Assembly (NCBI RefSeq): GCF_002871915.2
Contig: NZ_CP126958.1
Span: 1,302,001-1,366,000, forward strand
Direction of reading: 5' to 3'
Length of the DNA stretch: 64,000 nt
Source: Aerococcus loyolae
GTDB lineage: Bacteria > Bacillota > Bacilli > Lactobacillales > Aerococcaceae
The notes under the pieces are model-generated. The model had not been told where the DNA came from, ran no database searches, and saw nothing but the letters and a program-made list of their open reading frames with translations. Positions 8,530 through 17,495 of this stretch are shown piece after piece. The position numbers were made by a program, and so were the translations under genes. Within the stretch, counting starts at the first letter, position 1. Every line of letters begins with the position of its first letter.

Positions 8530-9447
8530 ATGGTTTATAACAATATTTCTGAAGCAATTGGTAATACACCAATTATTAAATTAGCTCACGAAGACAAGGA
8601 TTCTGCTGATATTTATGTCAAGTTAGAATCCCGTAACCCAGGTGGCTCAGTTAAAGACCGTCCCGTTAAATATATTCTTAAAAGCTTACTCGACAGTGGC
8701 GAATTAGAAAAAGGCGGAACAATTGTTGAATCTACCTCAGGAAATACCGGGGTTGCCCTTTCCATGTTAGGTGCTGCTTTCGGTCTTCATGTGATTATCG
8801 TGATGCCAGAAACCATGTCAGTTGAACGTCGTAACTTGATCCAAGCTTATGGGGCTGAACTGGTCTTAACCCCAGGCTCTGAAGGAATGAAAGGTGCCGG
8901 CGAAAAGGCAGCAGAAATCGCTAAAGAAAAGAACGCGCCAATCTTTGGTCAATTTGTTCGCCATGAAAACGTTCAAGCTCACGAAGAAACTACCGCTAAA
9001 GAAATTTTAGCCGACTTAGACCAAGTGGATGGCTTCGTAGCTGGTATTGGTACTGGTGGTACCGTAACAGGTGTCGGTAAAACCTTAAAAGCCCATGACA
9101 AAAACACCGTAGTTTGGGGTGTTGAACCAGAAGGCTCCCCACTATTAAATGAAGGTAAAGCTGGCTCACATAAGATTCAAGGGATTGGCGCAAACTTCAT
9201 TCCTAAGATCTTAGACCAAAATGTTCTCGACAAAGTTGACATCATCTCCAACGAAGATGCTATCCAAGGGGCAGTTCATTTGGCCCATGAATATGGTATC
9301 CTAGCTGGTTTCTCTTCTGGTGGTAACTATGTTTCTGCTAAACGTCTCGCTAAAGAACTTGGCCCTGGCAAACATGTCGTAACTGTCCTTCCAGATACAG
9401 GAGAACGTTACCTCTCTACCGGAGCATTCTCAAATGACGGAGAATAA
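8530..9447 (+). CDS. cysK: Cysteine synthase (O-acetylserine sulfhydrylase)
   Basis: A 305-residue fold-type II PLP enzyme that makes cysteine from O-acetylserine and sulfide. The PLP lysine is in NPGGSVKDRP (about residue 42), the substrate loop is STSGNTGVAL, and the phosphate-binding loop is GIGTGGTVTG; the C-terminal FSSGGNYVSA is also typical. A strong Shine-Dalgarno (AAGGAGGAA) precedes the ATG. The stop overlaps the start of cysE by 14 bases, so the enzyme that makes O-acetylserine and the one that uses it are translationally coupled. Confidence 0.95.
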   Translation: MVYNNISEAIGNTPIIKLAHEDKDSADIYVKLESRNPGGSVKDRPVKYILKSLLDSGELEKGGTIVESTSGNTGVALSMLGAAFGLHVIIVMPETMSVERRNLIQAYGAELVLTPGSEGMKGAGEKAAEIAKEKNAPIFGQFVRHENVQAHEETTAKEILADLDQVDGFVAGIGTGGTVTGVGKTLKAHDKNTVVWGVEPEGSPLLNEGKAGSHKIQGIGANFIPKILDQNVLDKVDIISNEDAIQGAVHLAHEYGILAGFSSGGNYVSAKRLAKELGPGKHVVTVLPDTGERYLSTGAFSNDGE

Positions 9448-10123
9448 GGCAAGCGATCAAGACCAGCTTCCCTCTGACATGGAGAAAAAAACCATCAAAA
9501 TTCAGTCACGAACTGTTCCTGGTATGTCTCTCTCCTCACTCACAAGAGATACCCTAGAATCGATGGAAGATAACGAAGACAAGTGGATCCGCCTAGCCAA
9601 GATCATCTATGATAATGATCCAGCGGCCCACTCCTGGCAAGAAGTTTATGACCTCTACCCTAGTATTAAGGCGCTCCGGGCCCATGAACAAGCCCACTAT
9701 TATTACAATAATGGGGACTACTATCTGGCCCGGCAACTGGCTGAAGAATCTCGGCGGGAAACCGGGATTGAAATTCATCCAGGAGCTCAACTCAGTGATA
9801 CGGTCTTTATTGACCATGGCATGGGCGTGGTCATTGGTGAAACCGCTGTGATTAGTGATAACGTCAAGCTCTTCCACGGCGTCACCCTAGGCGGTGTCGG
9901 TAGGGAAAAAGGCTGCAAACGCCACCCTACTATCCAAGACCATGTTGAAATTGGGGCAGGTGCCAAACTATTAGGCAATATTACCATTGGCCACCACAGT
10001 AAAATTGGGGCTAATGCGGTTGTCCTAGAAGACGTGCCACCCTATGCGACGGCAGTTGGCATGCCGGCTCGGATTATCCTCCATGATAAAAATTGGAACC
10101 GAATTGGTGACTATGTCATCTAA
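9434..10123 (+). CDS. cysE: Serine O-acetyltransferase
   Basis: Acetylates serine with acetyl-CoA, the committing step of cysteine synthesis. The C-terminal half is a left-handed beta-helix of hexapeptide repeats, with the signature residues HPGAQL, IDHGMGVVIGETAVI and GVTLGG, then HPTIQDHVEIGAGAKLLGNI. The catalytic His of IDHG and the His of the HPGA segment are present. The first 50 residues are polar and low in similarity to other CysE, so the start is less certain, but ATG at 9434 overlaps cysK and is preceded by GGAG inside the cysK end. A long hairpin terminator follows. Confidence 0.93.
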   Translation: MTENKASDQDQLPSDMEKKTIKIQSRTVPGMSLSSLTRDTLESMEDNEDKWIRLAKIIYDNDPAAHSWQEVYDLYPSIKALRAHEQAHYYYNNGDYYLARQLAEESRRETGIEIHPGAQLSDTVFIDHGMGVVIGETAVISDNVKLFHGVTLGGVGREKGCKRHPTIQDHVEIGAGAKLLGNITIGHHSKIGANAVVLEDVPPYATAVGMPARIILHDKNWNRIGDYVI

Positions 10124-10134
10124 TTAAAGTATTC

Positions 10135-10205
10135 AAACAGCTTATCTAGTCATGAATCACTCCCCTAACTAAGACATCATTTCATGGCTGATAAGCTGTT
10201 TTTCT
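10135..10205 (+). terminator. Terminator of cysK-cysE
   Basis: AACAGCTTATC and GATAAGCTGTT form an 11-bp stem enclosing a long loop of about 40 bases; it is followed by TTTTCTTT. It lies 12 bases after the cysE stop. Confidence 0.7.
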
Positions 10206-10310
10206 TTATTCATTTTTTACTTAAAAGCGAGAGCTCATCAGCTCTGTTGAAAAATTCTTATGTTAAAATAGATACAATTAACATCATTTGTGGAAAGGAA
10301 TGTGGGCATT

Positions 10311-11153
10311 TTGACTGTTGGACTTGTTCTTGAAGGTGGCGGCATGCGGGCCTTGTTTTCGGCTGGAGTATTGGATGTTTTTCTAGCGGAAGGGATCCAG
10401 GTTGACAAGATTGTTGGGGTGTCCGCAGGCGCCCTCTATGGGGTCAACTATCCCTCCCAGCAAAATGGTCGGGCCCTGCGTTATAACAAGAAATATATCA
10501 AAGATAAGCGCTATATCAGCCTAAACAACTGGGTGAAGACTGGCAATATGGTGTCGACCGATTTTGCCTACCACCAAGTGCCATTTGAACTCGATCCCTT
10601 TGATGAGGAGACCTATGAAGCCAGTCCCAGCGATTTTTATGCGGTGGTTACCAATGTCGAAACGGGTCAGGCTGAGTATCCCTTGATTGACAATGCCAAA
10701 GAGCAAATTGATGTCTTGCGGGCCAGTGGGTCGATGCCCTTCGTTTCCAAAATCGTTCAAATTAATGGCAATAAATATTTAGATGGTGGCCTAGCTGATT
10801 CCATCCCCTATCGCTTCATGCAGTCCCTAGGAGTGGACCGCCTGATCATTGTTCTGACCCAACCTTATGGCTACCGCAAGGAAGACAAGAATACTTTTCT
10901 TGCTAAAAAAGTCTATGGCAAAGAATACCCTCATTTAGTCAAAGCCATTGAAGATAGACCCTCCATGTACAATCAACAGGTCGCTGATGTGGAGGCATTA
11001 GCTAAAAACGATCAAGCCTTTGTCCTACAACCTGCCCACCCCCTAGAGGTCAAACGTCTGGAACGTGATCCCGACCGCTTACAAGCCACCTACGACCACG
11101 GGGTTGAAGTCGCCAAAAAACAAGTAACCGCTCTAAAAGATTACTTAGCTTAA
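10311..11153 (+). CDS. Patatin-like phospholipase family protein
   Basis: A serine-Asp dyad lipid acyl hydrolase. The N-terminus has the oxyanion-hole loop VLEGGGMRALFSAGVLD, the nucleophile motif GVSAG (about residue 40), and the dyad Asp in DGGLADSIPY. At about 280 residues it matches bacterial single-domain patatin proteins of the RssA/YjjU type, with no signal peptide, so it probably acts on cytoplasmic-side lipids. The frame is open from GTG 10290, but AAAGGA at 10294-10299 lies inside that longer version; TTG 10311, 11 bases downstream, is the more likely start. GTG 10302 is too close. It stands alone between terminators. Confidence 0.85.
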   Translation: MTVGLVLEGGGMRALFSAGVLDVFLAEGIQVDKIVGVSAGALYGVNYPSQQNGRALRYNKKYIKDKRYISLNNWVKTGNMVSTDFAYHQVPFELDPFDEETYEASPSDFYAVVTNVETGQAEYPLIDNAKEQIDVLRASGSMPFVSKIVQINGNKYLDGGLADSIPYRFMQSLGVDRLIIVLTQPYGYRKEDKNTFLAKKVYGKEYPHLVKAIEDRPSMYNQQVADVEALAKNDQAFVLQPAHPLEVKRLERDPDRLQATYDHGVEVAKKQVTALKDYLA

Positions 11154-11155
11154 AT

Positions 11156-11217
11156 AAAAAGCATGGTTAGCATTCTTTCTCAGTCATTGCTGAGATGAAG
11201 CTTGACCATGCTTTTTT
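11156..11217. terminator. Bidirectional terminator between patatin and EamA genes
   Basis: AAAAAGCATGGT and ACCATGCTTTTTT form a long stem flanked by A- and T-runs on both sides, enclosing a second hairpin (TCTCAG / CTGAGA). It serves the two convergent genes. Confidence 0.8.
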
Positions 11218-11247
11218 ATTTGTTATTTTTCTTCTAAATTGATTGCC

Positions 11248-12141
11248 TTATTCATGAGCGGTTAGAAAGACCGTCAGCAAGATAAAGGCCATGCCTAAGT
11301 AATCGATCAGGGCAAAACTTTCGCCTAGAAGTATAACCGATAAAATGGTTGCGGTTAAGGGCTCTACTGACCCAATCAAAGAAGCCGCTAAGGGCCCGAT
11401 AAAGGTGACGCTGGAAAGATAGAAAATATAAGGAACAATGGTCCCTACAATAATGGTTAAGGTAAACCAAGCTAAAAAGTGAAGAGAAAGTTCTGGTGGG
11501 ACTAGGTGTTCAAAATTGAAAAATATCAAGAAAATTCCACCAAATAGCATGCCAATTCCCGTAACCGGTAAAGATCCATAGTGGTCAATAACCTTTAAAG
11601 GAAGGACATTGAGGAGTGCTAGGCCTAATGCAGACATCAATCCCCAGAAAAAGGCCTCTTTAGATAAAATAAAGTGGCCTAACTGACCATGAGTGACTAA
11701 AAGAAAGACCCCAATAATAGTAAATAAGAGGGCAACAATCTCTCTTCGAATGGGCCAACGCCGACCAACTAAGCAATAATAAACCAGTAAAAAAATTGGC
11801 CCTATAAATTGTAGGATAGTCGCCATACCGGAATTACTATAATGAATCGTCATTAAGTAAGAAAATTGATTAAAGACTATCCCACATATCCCAAATATTG
11901 CCATTTGTAAGAGCGACCGTTTATCTGCTTTTAACTTTGCTATGGGTAACTTCTTCTTATATGCCAGGAATAGGAAAATCGAGATTCCTGCTGTCAGCAT
12001 CCGATACATGGTCAGCTGCAAAGGCATCATATTATAGGTCTGCATCAGGTGCTGACTCAAAACGCCCCCTAGACCCCAGGAACTACAGGCTAAAATTGTG
12101 GTAATAATGGCTCGTTTTCTAATCCCGCTTTTAATATGCAT
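11248..12141 (-). CDS. EamA / DMT-superfamily permease
   Basis: A 297-residue inner-membrane protein with about ten hydrophobic helices arranged as two EamA repeats (about 12-145 and 155-295), the RhaT/EamA transporter layout. Characteristic stretches are SSWGLGGVLSQHLM in helix 1 and SVEPLTATILSVILLGE in helix 9, the usual P-x-x-A...LGE signature of the second repeat. Substrate cannot be told; relatives export amino acids or metabolites. It converges on the patatin gene and marks the left border of the accessory Sec island. Confidence 0.9.
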   Translation of the reverse strand: MHIKSGIRKRAIITTILACSSWGLGGVLSQHLMQTYNMMPLQLTMYRMLTAGISIFLFLAYKKKLPIAKLKADKRSLLQMAIFGICGIVFNQFSYLMTIHYSNSGMATILQFIGPIFLLVYYCLVGRRWPIRREIVALLFTIIGVFLLVTHGQLGHFILSKEAFFWGLMSALGLALLNVLPLKVIDHYGSLPVTGIGMLFGGIFLIFFNFEHLVPPELSLHFLAWFTLTIIVGTIVPYIFYLSSVTFIGPLAASLIGSVEPLTATILSVILLGESFALIDYLGMAFILLTVFLTAHE

Positions 12142-12377
12142 AAATAACCTCTCATCTTTATTAATTAAGTTATTTTATAGTAATAAAAACTATAATCAAT
12201 ATACCTAACTAATATTAATTTTTTTACTCCCTTAAGAATATAAATTATCTTATAAGTAAATTCAATGAGAACTTGGCAGTTTTTCTAAAAACAGTTTTCT
12301 ATTTTCGATCAAGCTTGACTAAAAAAGATAAAATGATTAAATAGTAATATTAGGCTTAATAGTTTATTAATGGCAGA

Positions 12378-12569
12378 TTAAAAAATGCTGATCAACCTCA
12401 ATAACAAAGATACTAAAATAGAAATAACCATAAATATACCAATTAAATAAGGCAGCTTACTCATCGTCGTCTTATCATCATTTTCTTTTTTGGGTTCTTT
12501 TTCAGTTCTTTGATCTTTGACCATCTTTTTTATTTCTTGATCAACGTAATTTCCTTTATTATTTTTCAT
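12378..12569 (-). CDS. Small single-pass membrane protein, candidate Asp4 (accessory SecE-like)
   Basis: A 63-residue protein: a highly charged N-terminal half (KKMVKDQRTEKEPKKEND) and one C-terminal membrane helix (LPYLIGIFMVISILVSLLLR). AGGTGA stands 5 bases before the ATG, and the gene begins 27 bases after secA2 stops on the same strand, so it is the last gene of the accessory Sec operon. In streptococci two small proteins, Asp4 and Asp5, occupy this place; Asp4 is of this size and topology and is thought to act like SecE at SecY2. The assignment rests on size, topology and place, not on a clear sequence match. About 235 AT-rich bases without another gene follow. Confidence 0.65.
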   Translation of the reverse strand: MKNNKGNYVDQEIKKMVKDQRTEKEPKKENDDKTTMSKLPYLIGIFMVISILVSLLLRLISIF

Positions 12570-12596
12570 GATTTCACCTCAACATGGCTATATTCT

Positions 12597-14963
12597 TTAT
12601 GCGAATTGAATAGTTAGCTGACCACTTTTATCTGTAACAATTTGACTTAAAGATAAATAATAAACGATCCTTTGATAAATACGATCTTTCATTTCATTAT
12701 AAGACCAAAGTGCTTCCTTTTGGTATTCATAAATTGGATTATGCTGAGCTGCTCCCCTGCTTACAACTACCTGTTTAAATTGGGTTAGATAGTCCACTTG
12801 TTCCACCCAAACTTCATCAATAGCTTTTAAAATACACTTACGTTCAAAGTCTTCAAAATAGTTTCCTAGGCTCAAACGTTCTTTCTTAGATTCTAAAATG
12901 GTAAAAAAGATTTCCAATAAATAATCGATTAGAGACTGATCGGATAAATGATCAATACTTTTAGGTTCATAATTATAGGTTAGGTTATCAAATATCCAAC
13001 GATCAATTTGTACTTTGCGACTTCTATTAGGATCAAGGTTATCTACAGCCAATCCCATCACGCGCTGTGCAACTTGGTCTAGATCGATTTCTTCTAACCC
13101 TTGGCCTTCTAGAAGTTCATCACGGGTTTGATAAATAAGCTTTCTTTGAATACTCATATCCTCATCCATTTGAATGATTTGCTTTCTAGCACTTTCTCCA
13201 CTAGCATCACTGGCCTCTTGAGCTTGGTTAAAGTATTTCTCATAGCGAAAATTAGATAATTGTTTAATTTTATCTATTTCTTCACTGGGATCAGATTGAT
13301 AGCGAATGTGCTCTGGAGCCCATTTTTGAATGAGTTCGTCTTCTAAAGACACAAAAAACTTACTCATTCCCGGATCGCCCTGTCGTCCCGCCCGACCACG
13401 TAATTGTAAATCAACGCGTTCGCTAACCATACGCTCAGTTCCTATAACAGCTAAACCGCCTAAGTCAGCAACTCCTTGCCCTAACTTAATGTCTGTCCCC
13501 CGACCAGCCATCGCAGTGGCGACCGTGACTGCACCATATTGTCCTGCTTCTTTAATCATTTCTGCCTCTTTGGCTTCATTATAGGCATTTAAAACGTTAT
13601 GGGGAATACCATCATTAAGCAAAATCGTAGAATATAGCATGGATAATTGAACAGAGCCTGTTGCAATTAATAAGGGTTGCCCGGTCGCATGCTTTTCTTC
13701 AATGAATTGAATCGAAGCAGCAAGTTTTTCAGGAAAACTGCGGTATATTTCATCAGGATAATCTTTGCGAATGACTGGACGATTGGTAGGGATCGAGATA
13801 ACTTCCATATTATAAGTGTCAATGAATTCATCTTCGGCTGGTTTCCCTGTCCCTGTCATACCAGCCATACGTTCAAAAAGTAAGAACAGATTTTGATATG
13901 TTATGGAGGCCATCGATCGGTTTTCATCCGTTAAATCCACATGTTCTTTAGCTTCGATCGCTTGGTGTTGGCCTGCCTGTAAACGAGTGCCTTTTAAGAC
14001 TCGACCATCACGACTATCTAATAATTCGACCTTTCCATCACGAACCACATAATCTTTTTCATTAGTGAATAATTCATGGGCTTTTAAGGCTAAGCTAACA
14101 TGACGAACGAGTTCTCGATTTGACCGCGCATAAAATTTATCTAAGCGAAAATACTTTTCTGCATTTGCTATACCCTCCTGAGTCAACCAAACAGCATCTT
14201 TTTCCTCAGTGACTTCATAATCAATTCCTGTTTCAAGACTCTCAACAAAATCATTAGCTAGTTGGTAAAAATTAGACTGGACTCTTGGAGAGCCTGAAAT
14301 GACCAGAGGACTGGTCGCGCCATCAAGCAAGACTGCATCCACTTCATCAATAATGACATAGTAAAAGTTCCGTAAAAATTGATCCTCTTTATCAGCAGCT
14401 AAATTTTCACCTAAATAGTCGAAACCTAGGGCTGAATGGGTAGTGTATACGATGTCAGCTGCATAAATCTGTCTTTTATCATCAGCAGTAAGATCTTCTG
14501 AACCCTCGGGGGCTCCCATTGCAATCGTTAAGCCCATAAAACGATATAAGGGCCCCATTTCCTCAGCATCACGGCGGGATAAATAATCGTTAACTGTAAC
14601 TAAAATTACCCCTTTTCCTGTCAGTGCATTGAGATACAAAGGCATAGTTGCTGTTAGAGTTTTACCTTCACCAGTTTTCATTTCAGCAATATTTCCCTCA
14701 TGTAATACAATGGCCCCAATTACTTGGACATCGTAAGGGTACATCCCTAACACCCGTTTAGCAGCCTCTCTAACTGCTGCATAAGCTTCAGGAAGAAGAT
14801 CATTTAAACTTTCACCTGCTTGATAACGCTCTTTAAATTCATTAGTTTTCTGTTTGAGGTCCCCATCCGATAATTGAGCCATAGTACCTGCATAGGCATT
14901 GACTTGGTGAAGTATGCGGTTCAGCCGCTTTAACCGACCTTTATCTAAATCGACTTTAAACAT
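12597..14963 (-). CDS. secA2: Accessory Sec translocase ATPase SecA2
   Basis: A 788-residue motor ATPase that drives the serine-rich adhesin through SecY2. It has the SecA DEAD-motor features: Walker A MKTGEGKT near residue 97, Walker B/DEAD-like IIDEVDAVLLDGA, the AMAGRGTDIKLG and ERMVSERVDLQLRGRAGRQGDPG motifs of the second nucleotide domain, a preprotein cross-linking region, and the scaffold and wing regions. It lacks the C-terminal zinc-binding linker (Cys cluster) of housekeeping SecA, as expected for SecA2, and sits among the asp genes. It starts 10 bp after asp3 ends, with GAGGGGG before the ATG. Confidence 0.95.
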   Translation of the reverse strand: MFKVDLDKGRLKRLNRILHQVNAYAGTMAQLSDGDLKQKTNEFKERYQAGESLNDLLPEAYAAVREAAKRVLGMYPYDVQVIGAIVLHEGNIAEMKTGEGKTLTATMPLYLNALTGKGVILVTVNDYLSRRDAEEMGPLYRFMGLTIAMGAPEGSEDLTADDKRQIYAADIVYTTHSALGFDYLGENLAADKEDQFLRNFYYVIIDEVDAVLLDGATSPLVISGSPRVQSNFYQLANDFVESLETGIDYEVTEEKDAVWLTQEGIANAEKYFRLDKFYARSNRELVRHVSLALKAHELFTNEKDYVVRDGKVELLDSRDGRVLKGTRLQAGQHQAIEAKEHVDLTDENRSMASITYQNLFLLFERMAGMTGTGKPAEDEFIDTYNMEVISIPTNRPVIRKDYPDEIYRSFPEKLAASIQFIEEKHATGQPLLIATGSVQLSMLYSTILLNDGIPHNVLNAYNEAKEAEMIKEAGQYGAVTVATAMAGRGTDIKLGQGVADLGGLAVIGTERMVSERVDLQLRGRAGRQGDPGMSKFFVSLEDELIQKWAPEHIRYQSDPSEEIDKIKQLSNFRYEKYFNQAQEASDASGESARKQIIQMDEDMSIQRKLIYQTRDELLEGQGLEEIDLDQVAQRVMGLAVDNLDPNRSRKVQIDRWIFDNLTYNYEPKSIDHLSDQSLIDYLLEIFFTILESKKERLSLGNYFEDFERKCILKAIDEVWVEQVDYLTQFKQVVVSRGAAQHNPIYEYQKEALWSYNEMKDRIYQRIVYYLSLSQIVTDKSGQLTIQFA

Positions 14964-14973
14964 GGTGACCCCC

Positions 14974-15948
14974 TCAACTAATTACTTGTCCTTCTAACTT
15001 CAAAAGATTACGGTGATAATCTAATAACTTAGCTCCGATAAAACGATCATCAGACTGTTTATTTTTATAATAGCATTTTATATTAGGTCGACTGACGCCA
15101 ACACTTGTTTGCAACCATTGAATAATACCTTCATCTAAACTCGATTGCTGGGCAATTTTTTGATATTGAAAAAGCTCTAAATGATCGTCAGTGACTAAGG
15201 CTTGGGAATTAGGATATCGTTGAGCATAGTACTTAGCAGCTAAATTGGAAATCGGCCCATAGCCAATAAAATAAAAGGGTTTACTATGACTAGACTGAAC
15301 AAAGCTATCTACACCAGACATAGCTTCCTTTGATAAATATAGCTGGGCGTTTAATAATTCACTGGCCAGCAAATTAGCATGAGACTTAACTAAGACTATT
15401 TGCTGTAACTTATTCACTTCTTCTTGGATACTTCCTATTCCTGGTTCAACAAAAAGCAAGTGATTGAAATCATGATTATTTTCAATTAGTAGTGTATCTT
15501 TACTCATAACATTATCTAAAAGTATTTCAGATATTATCAAGCGCTTAAAAGTGATAGAACGGCAGCCTGCGTGAACTAAAGATATGGTGTAATTTCCATA
15601 ATTATCAGGTACAGTAAATGAGTCATCACAGCTGCGGATAAAATCTTTCTGCAAGGATTCACCGTAATAATCAAAAAATTCCACCGTAAACATTATGGAG
15701 TTATTTGGTTCGACCTGACCAATAAATTTAAGAAAGTAGGTCTTATGACTTGTTAATAGCGGGAGTTTAGGTGATGAAAAATAAAGTCCATAAGATTTTT
15801 CAGAAGACCATTGGTTAATAACTATACCAGAATGGACCATAGAGTTTTTAAAAGATACCCTATCCGGAGACTGCCACTCTATCTGAGAGCCATGGCTGAA
15901 TATCTCATCGTTCATCAATCCCCATCGGACAATGTAATAATCTTTCAC
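14974..15948 (-). CDS. asp3: Accessory Sec system protein Asp3
   Basis: A 324-residue cytoplasmic protein. The first 150 residues (from the IVRWGLMNDEIFSHGSQIEW opening through a beta-rich FVGQVEPNNS-like core region to SITFKRLIIS) match the Sec-ASP3 domain, a carbohydrate-binding-module-like sandwich; the remainder is mostly helical. Known Asp3 binds Asp1 and Asp2 and the unfolded serine-rich substrate and is needed for its export. The ATG overlaps the asp2 stop by 4 bases and secA2 follows directly, the conserved order asp1-asp2-asp3-secA2. Confidence 0.88.
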   Translation of the reverse strand: MKDYYIVRWGLMNDEIFSHGSQIEWQSPDRVSFKNSMVHSGIVINQWSSEKSYGLYFSSPKLPLLTSHKTYFLKFIGQVEPNNSIMFTVEFFDYYGESLQKDFIRSCDDSFTVPDNYGNYTISLVHAGCRSITFKRLIISEILLDNVMSKDTLLIENNHDFNHLLFVEPGIGSIQEEVNKLQQIVLVKSHANLLASELLNAQLYLSKEAMSGVDSFVQSSHSKPFYFIGYGPISNLAAKYYAQRYPNSQALVTDDHLELFQYQKIAQQSSLDEGIIQWLQTSVGVSRPNIKCYYKNKQSDDRFIGAKLLDYHRNLLKLEGQVIS

Positions 15949-17495
15949 TCTGTTCCCTCCTTACTTTCAAAATCTTCCCATAGGATTCTCTTATATTGGT
16001 TTATAAACCAACTTGCGACCGTAGGTGTATTATCATTATGTCGTCCCATCACGGATTTACTAATAATTTTAATTGGCTTATCACTCAGATTTTTCAATAA
16101 TCCATAATACGCCTCATTATCGTAATCTTCATTAAGCATGTAAGTCATCGCATAGGTAGATTGACTATAATGGGTCTGTTTTAATTTAGGCATTAACATA
16201 CTGTCTAAAATATCCAAATCAGTTGCTAAATCATCATTGTTACCAAATTTCAAGGTTAAATCCATTGCCGTTTTAAAGGAATCATTAGGACGTCTTAAGC
16301 GCTGGTTTCTAGTAATATTTCCTAAATAAACAAGTGGTCGCGCCATAATTATGGCATAAGGATCTAAAAAACTTCCATAGTACAAAGCACCAAAGGTTCC
16401 CATAGACATACCTGAAAGGATTAACTGATCCTTAGTGAAATTTAACTCATCTAATACTTCCACTATCTTAGCAACAATCGCTGCCTCGAATTGGGCACTC
16501 CCTCGATAGAAGGCACCGCCTTCTAAACGTAAATCATTAATCAATATAAAGGGATGCTTTAAGTTCTTCATCATAGGAAAGCCTTCAAAACCTTCTGCTG
16601 TCCTATAACCAGAAAAATAAACATTTAAAGGAGGTTTTAAGTTGCCAGGATTATAGTAAAAAGCAAACTCTTCACGATGATTATCAGCTATAATTTGTCC
16701 ACCAGCTAAATAGTCTCCCCACTTTCTTCGGGAATGTCTAACATGTAAAGGGCCAATCCTTAGTTGACCAGAGCCTTTGACACAAAGGGAAAAGCTCGCA
16801 TAACAATTCTCAGGCGGATCTAATAAGATTCTCTTTTTTATTGCTTCATTATTATAGGAAATGCGCTCAACCACCTGATTAGAGCTTCCCATGCGAATAA
16901 AGGTAATAGTCATATTGAGATCAATGGTCTCATCCTTTATAAATTCTAACCATATATCTATATATCGATCTATATTAGATATAATAAGATGTCGCCAATA
17001 TAACAAAGGAGTCATTTGGTCTGTCTGTTCAATTTGAAACAGAATATAATTATTTCCAAGGTATTGATAGTTACCAGAAAAATTAGCTTGAACAGAAATA
17101 TCCTGAACGCCACGTCTCTCTCCATAATTGCCGTCAAAGAATACTTTTGCTAATTCAATAACCGTCTCTTCAATATTTTTCACTTCAATGAATTGAGCCT
17201 TTTTCATGGAAAATAAACGTTCAAACTCAGGAGTCGTGTAATAAGATTCAAATTGTTGATCAATTAATACAGTATAAGCTTCCATTAAGGGGAGCAGCTT
17301 ATCTATTAGTAATCTATCAATAGGAGCAGTCAGTATAACCAGAGAAAAAGGTCTTGGAGGCAGAGTATTTTCTTCCAAAGCTTCTTGGTAATAATCAGCA
17401 AGCTCAGTATTTAGTATAAAGGTCCAATCAACTTCATTCTTAAATTTTACGCCCTGTGACCAATCGCTATAGCCGATTTGTAAAACTCTAGTCAT
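15945..17495 (-). CDS. asp2: Accessory Sec system protein Asp2 (acyltransferase fold)
   Basis: A 516-residue protein. The C-terminal half (about 270-510) has an alpha/beta-hydrolase fold with the nucleophile elbow LSGMSMGTFGALYYG and the late motif NDNTPTVASWF; the N-terminal half is beta-rich. In streptococci Asp2 both helps export and O-acetylates GlcNAc residues on the adhesin, using this Ser. The catalytic Ser is intact here, so both activities are plausible. The gene overlaps asp1 by 8 bases and asp3 by 4, which points to tight coupling. Confidence 0.9.
   Translation of the reverse strand: MTRVLQIGYSDWSQGVKFKNEVDWTFILNTELADYYQEALEENTLPPRPFSLVILTAPIDRLLIDKLLPLMEAYTVLIDQQFESYYTTPEFERLFSMKKAQFIEVKNIEETVIELAKVFFDGNYGERRGVQDISVQANFSGNYQYLGNNYILFQIEQTDQMTPLLYWRHLIISNIDRYIDIWLEFIKDETIDLNMTITFIRMGSSNQVVERISYNNEAIKKRILLDPPENCYASFSLCVKGSGQLRIGPLHVRHSRRKWGDYLAGGQIIADNHREEFAFYYNPGNLKPPLNVYFSGYRTAEGFEGFPMMKNLKHPFILINDLRLEGGAFYRGSAQFEAAIVAKIVEVLDELNFTKDQLILSGMSMGTFGALYYGSFLDPYAIIMARPLVYLGNITRNQRLRRPNDSFKTAMDLTLKFGNNDDLATDLDILDSMLMPKLKQTHYSQSTYAMTYMLNEDYDNEAYYGLLKNLSDKPIKIISKSVMGRHNDNTPTVASWFINQYKRILWEDFESKEGTE

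Noticed and set aside
12142..12377. Possible gene or terminator after the Asp4-like gene
   Set aside because: AT-rich with only weak palindromes (TCAAGCTTGA); no frame with a start signal and no hairpin with a U-run.
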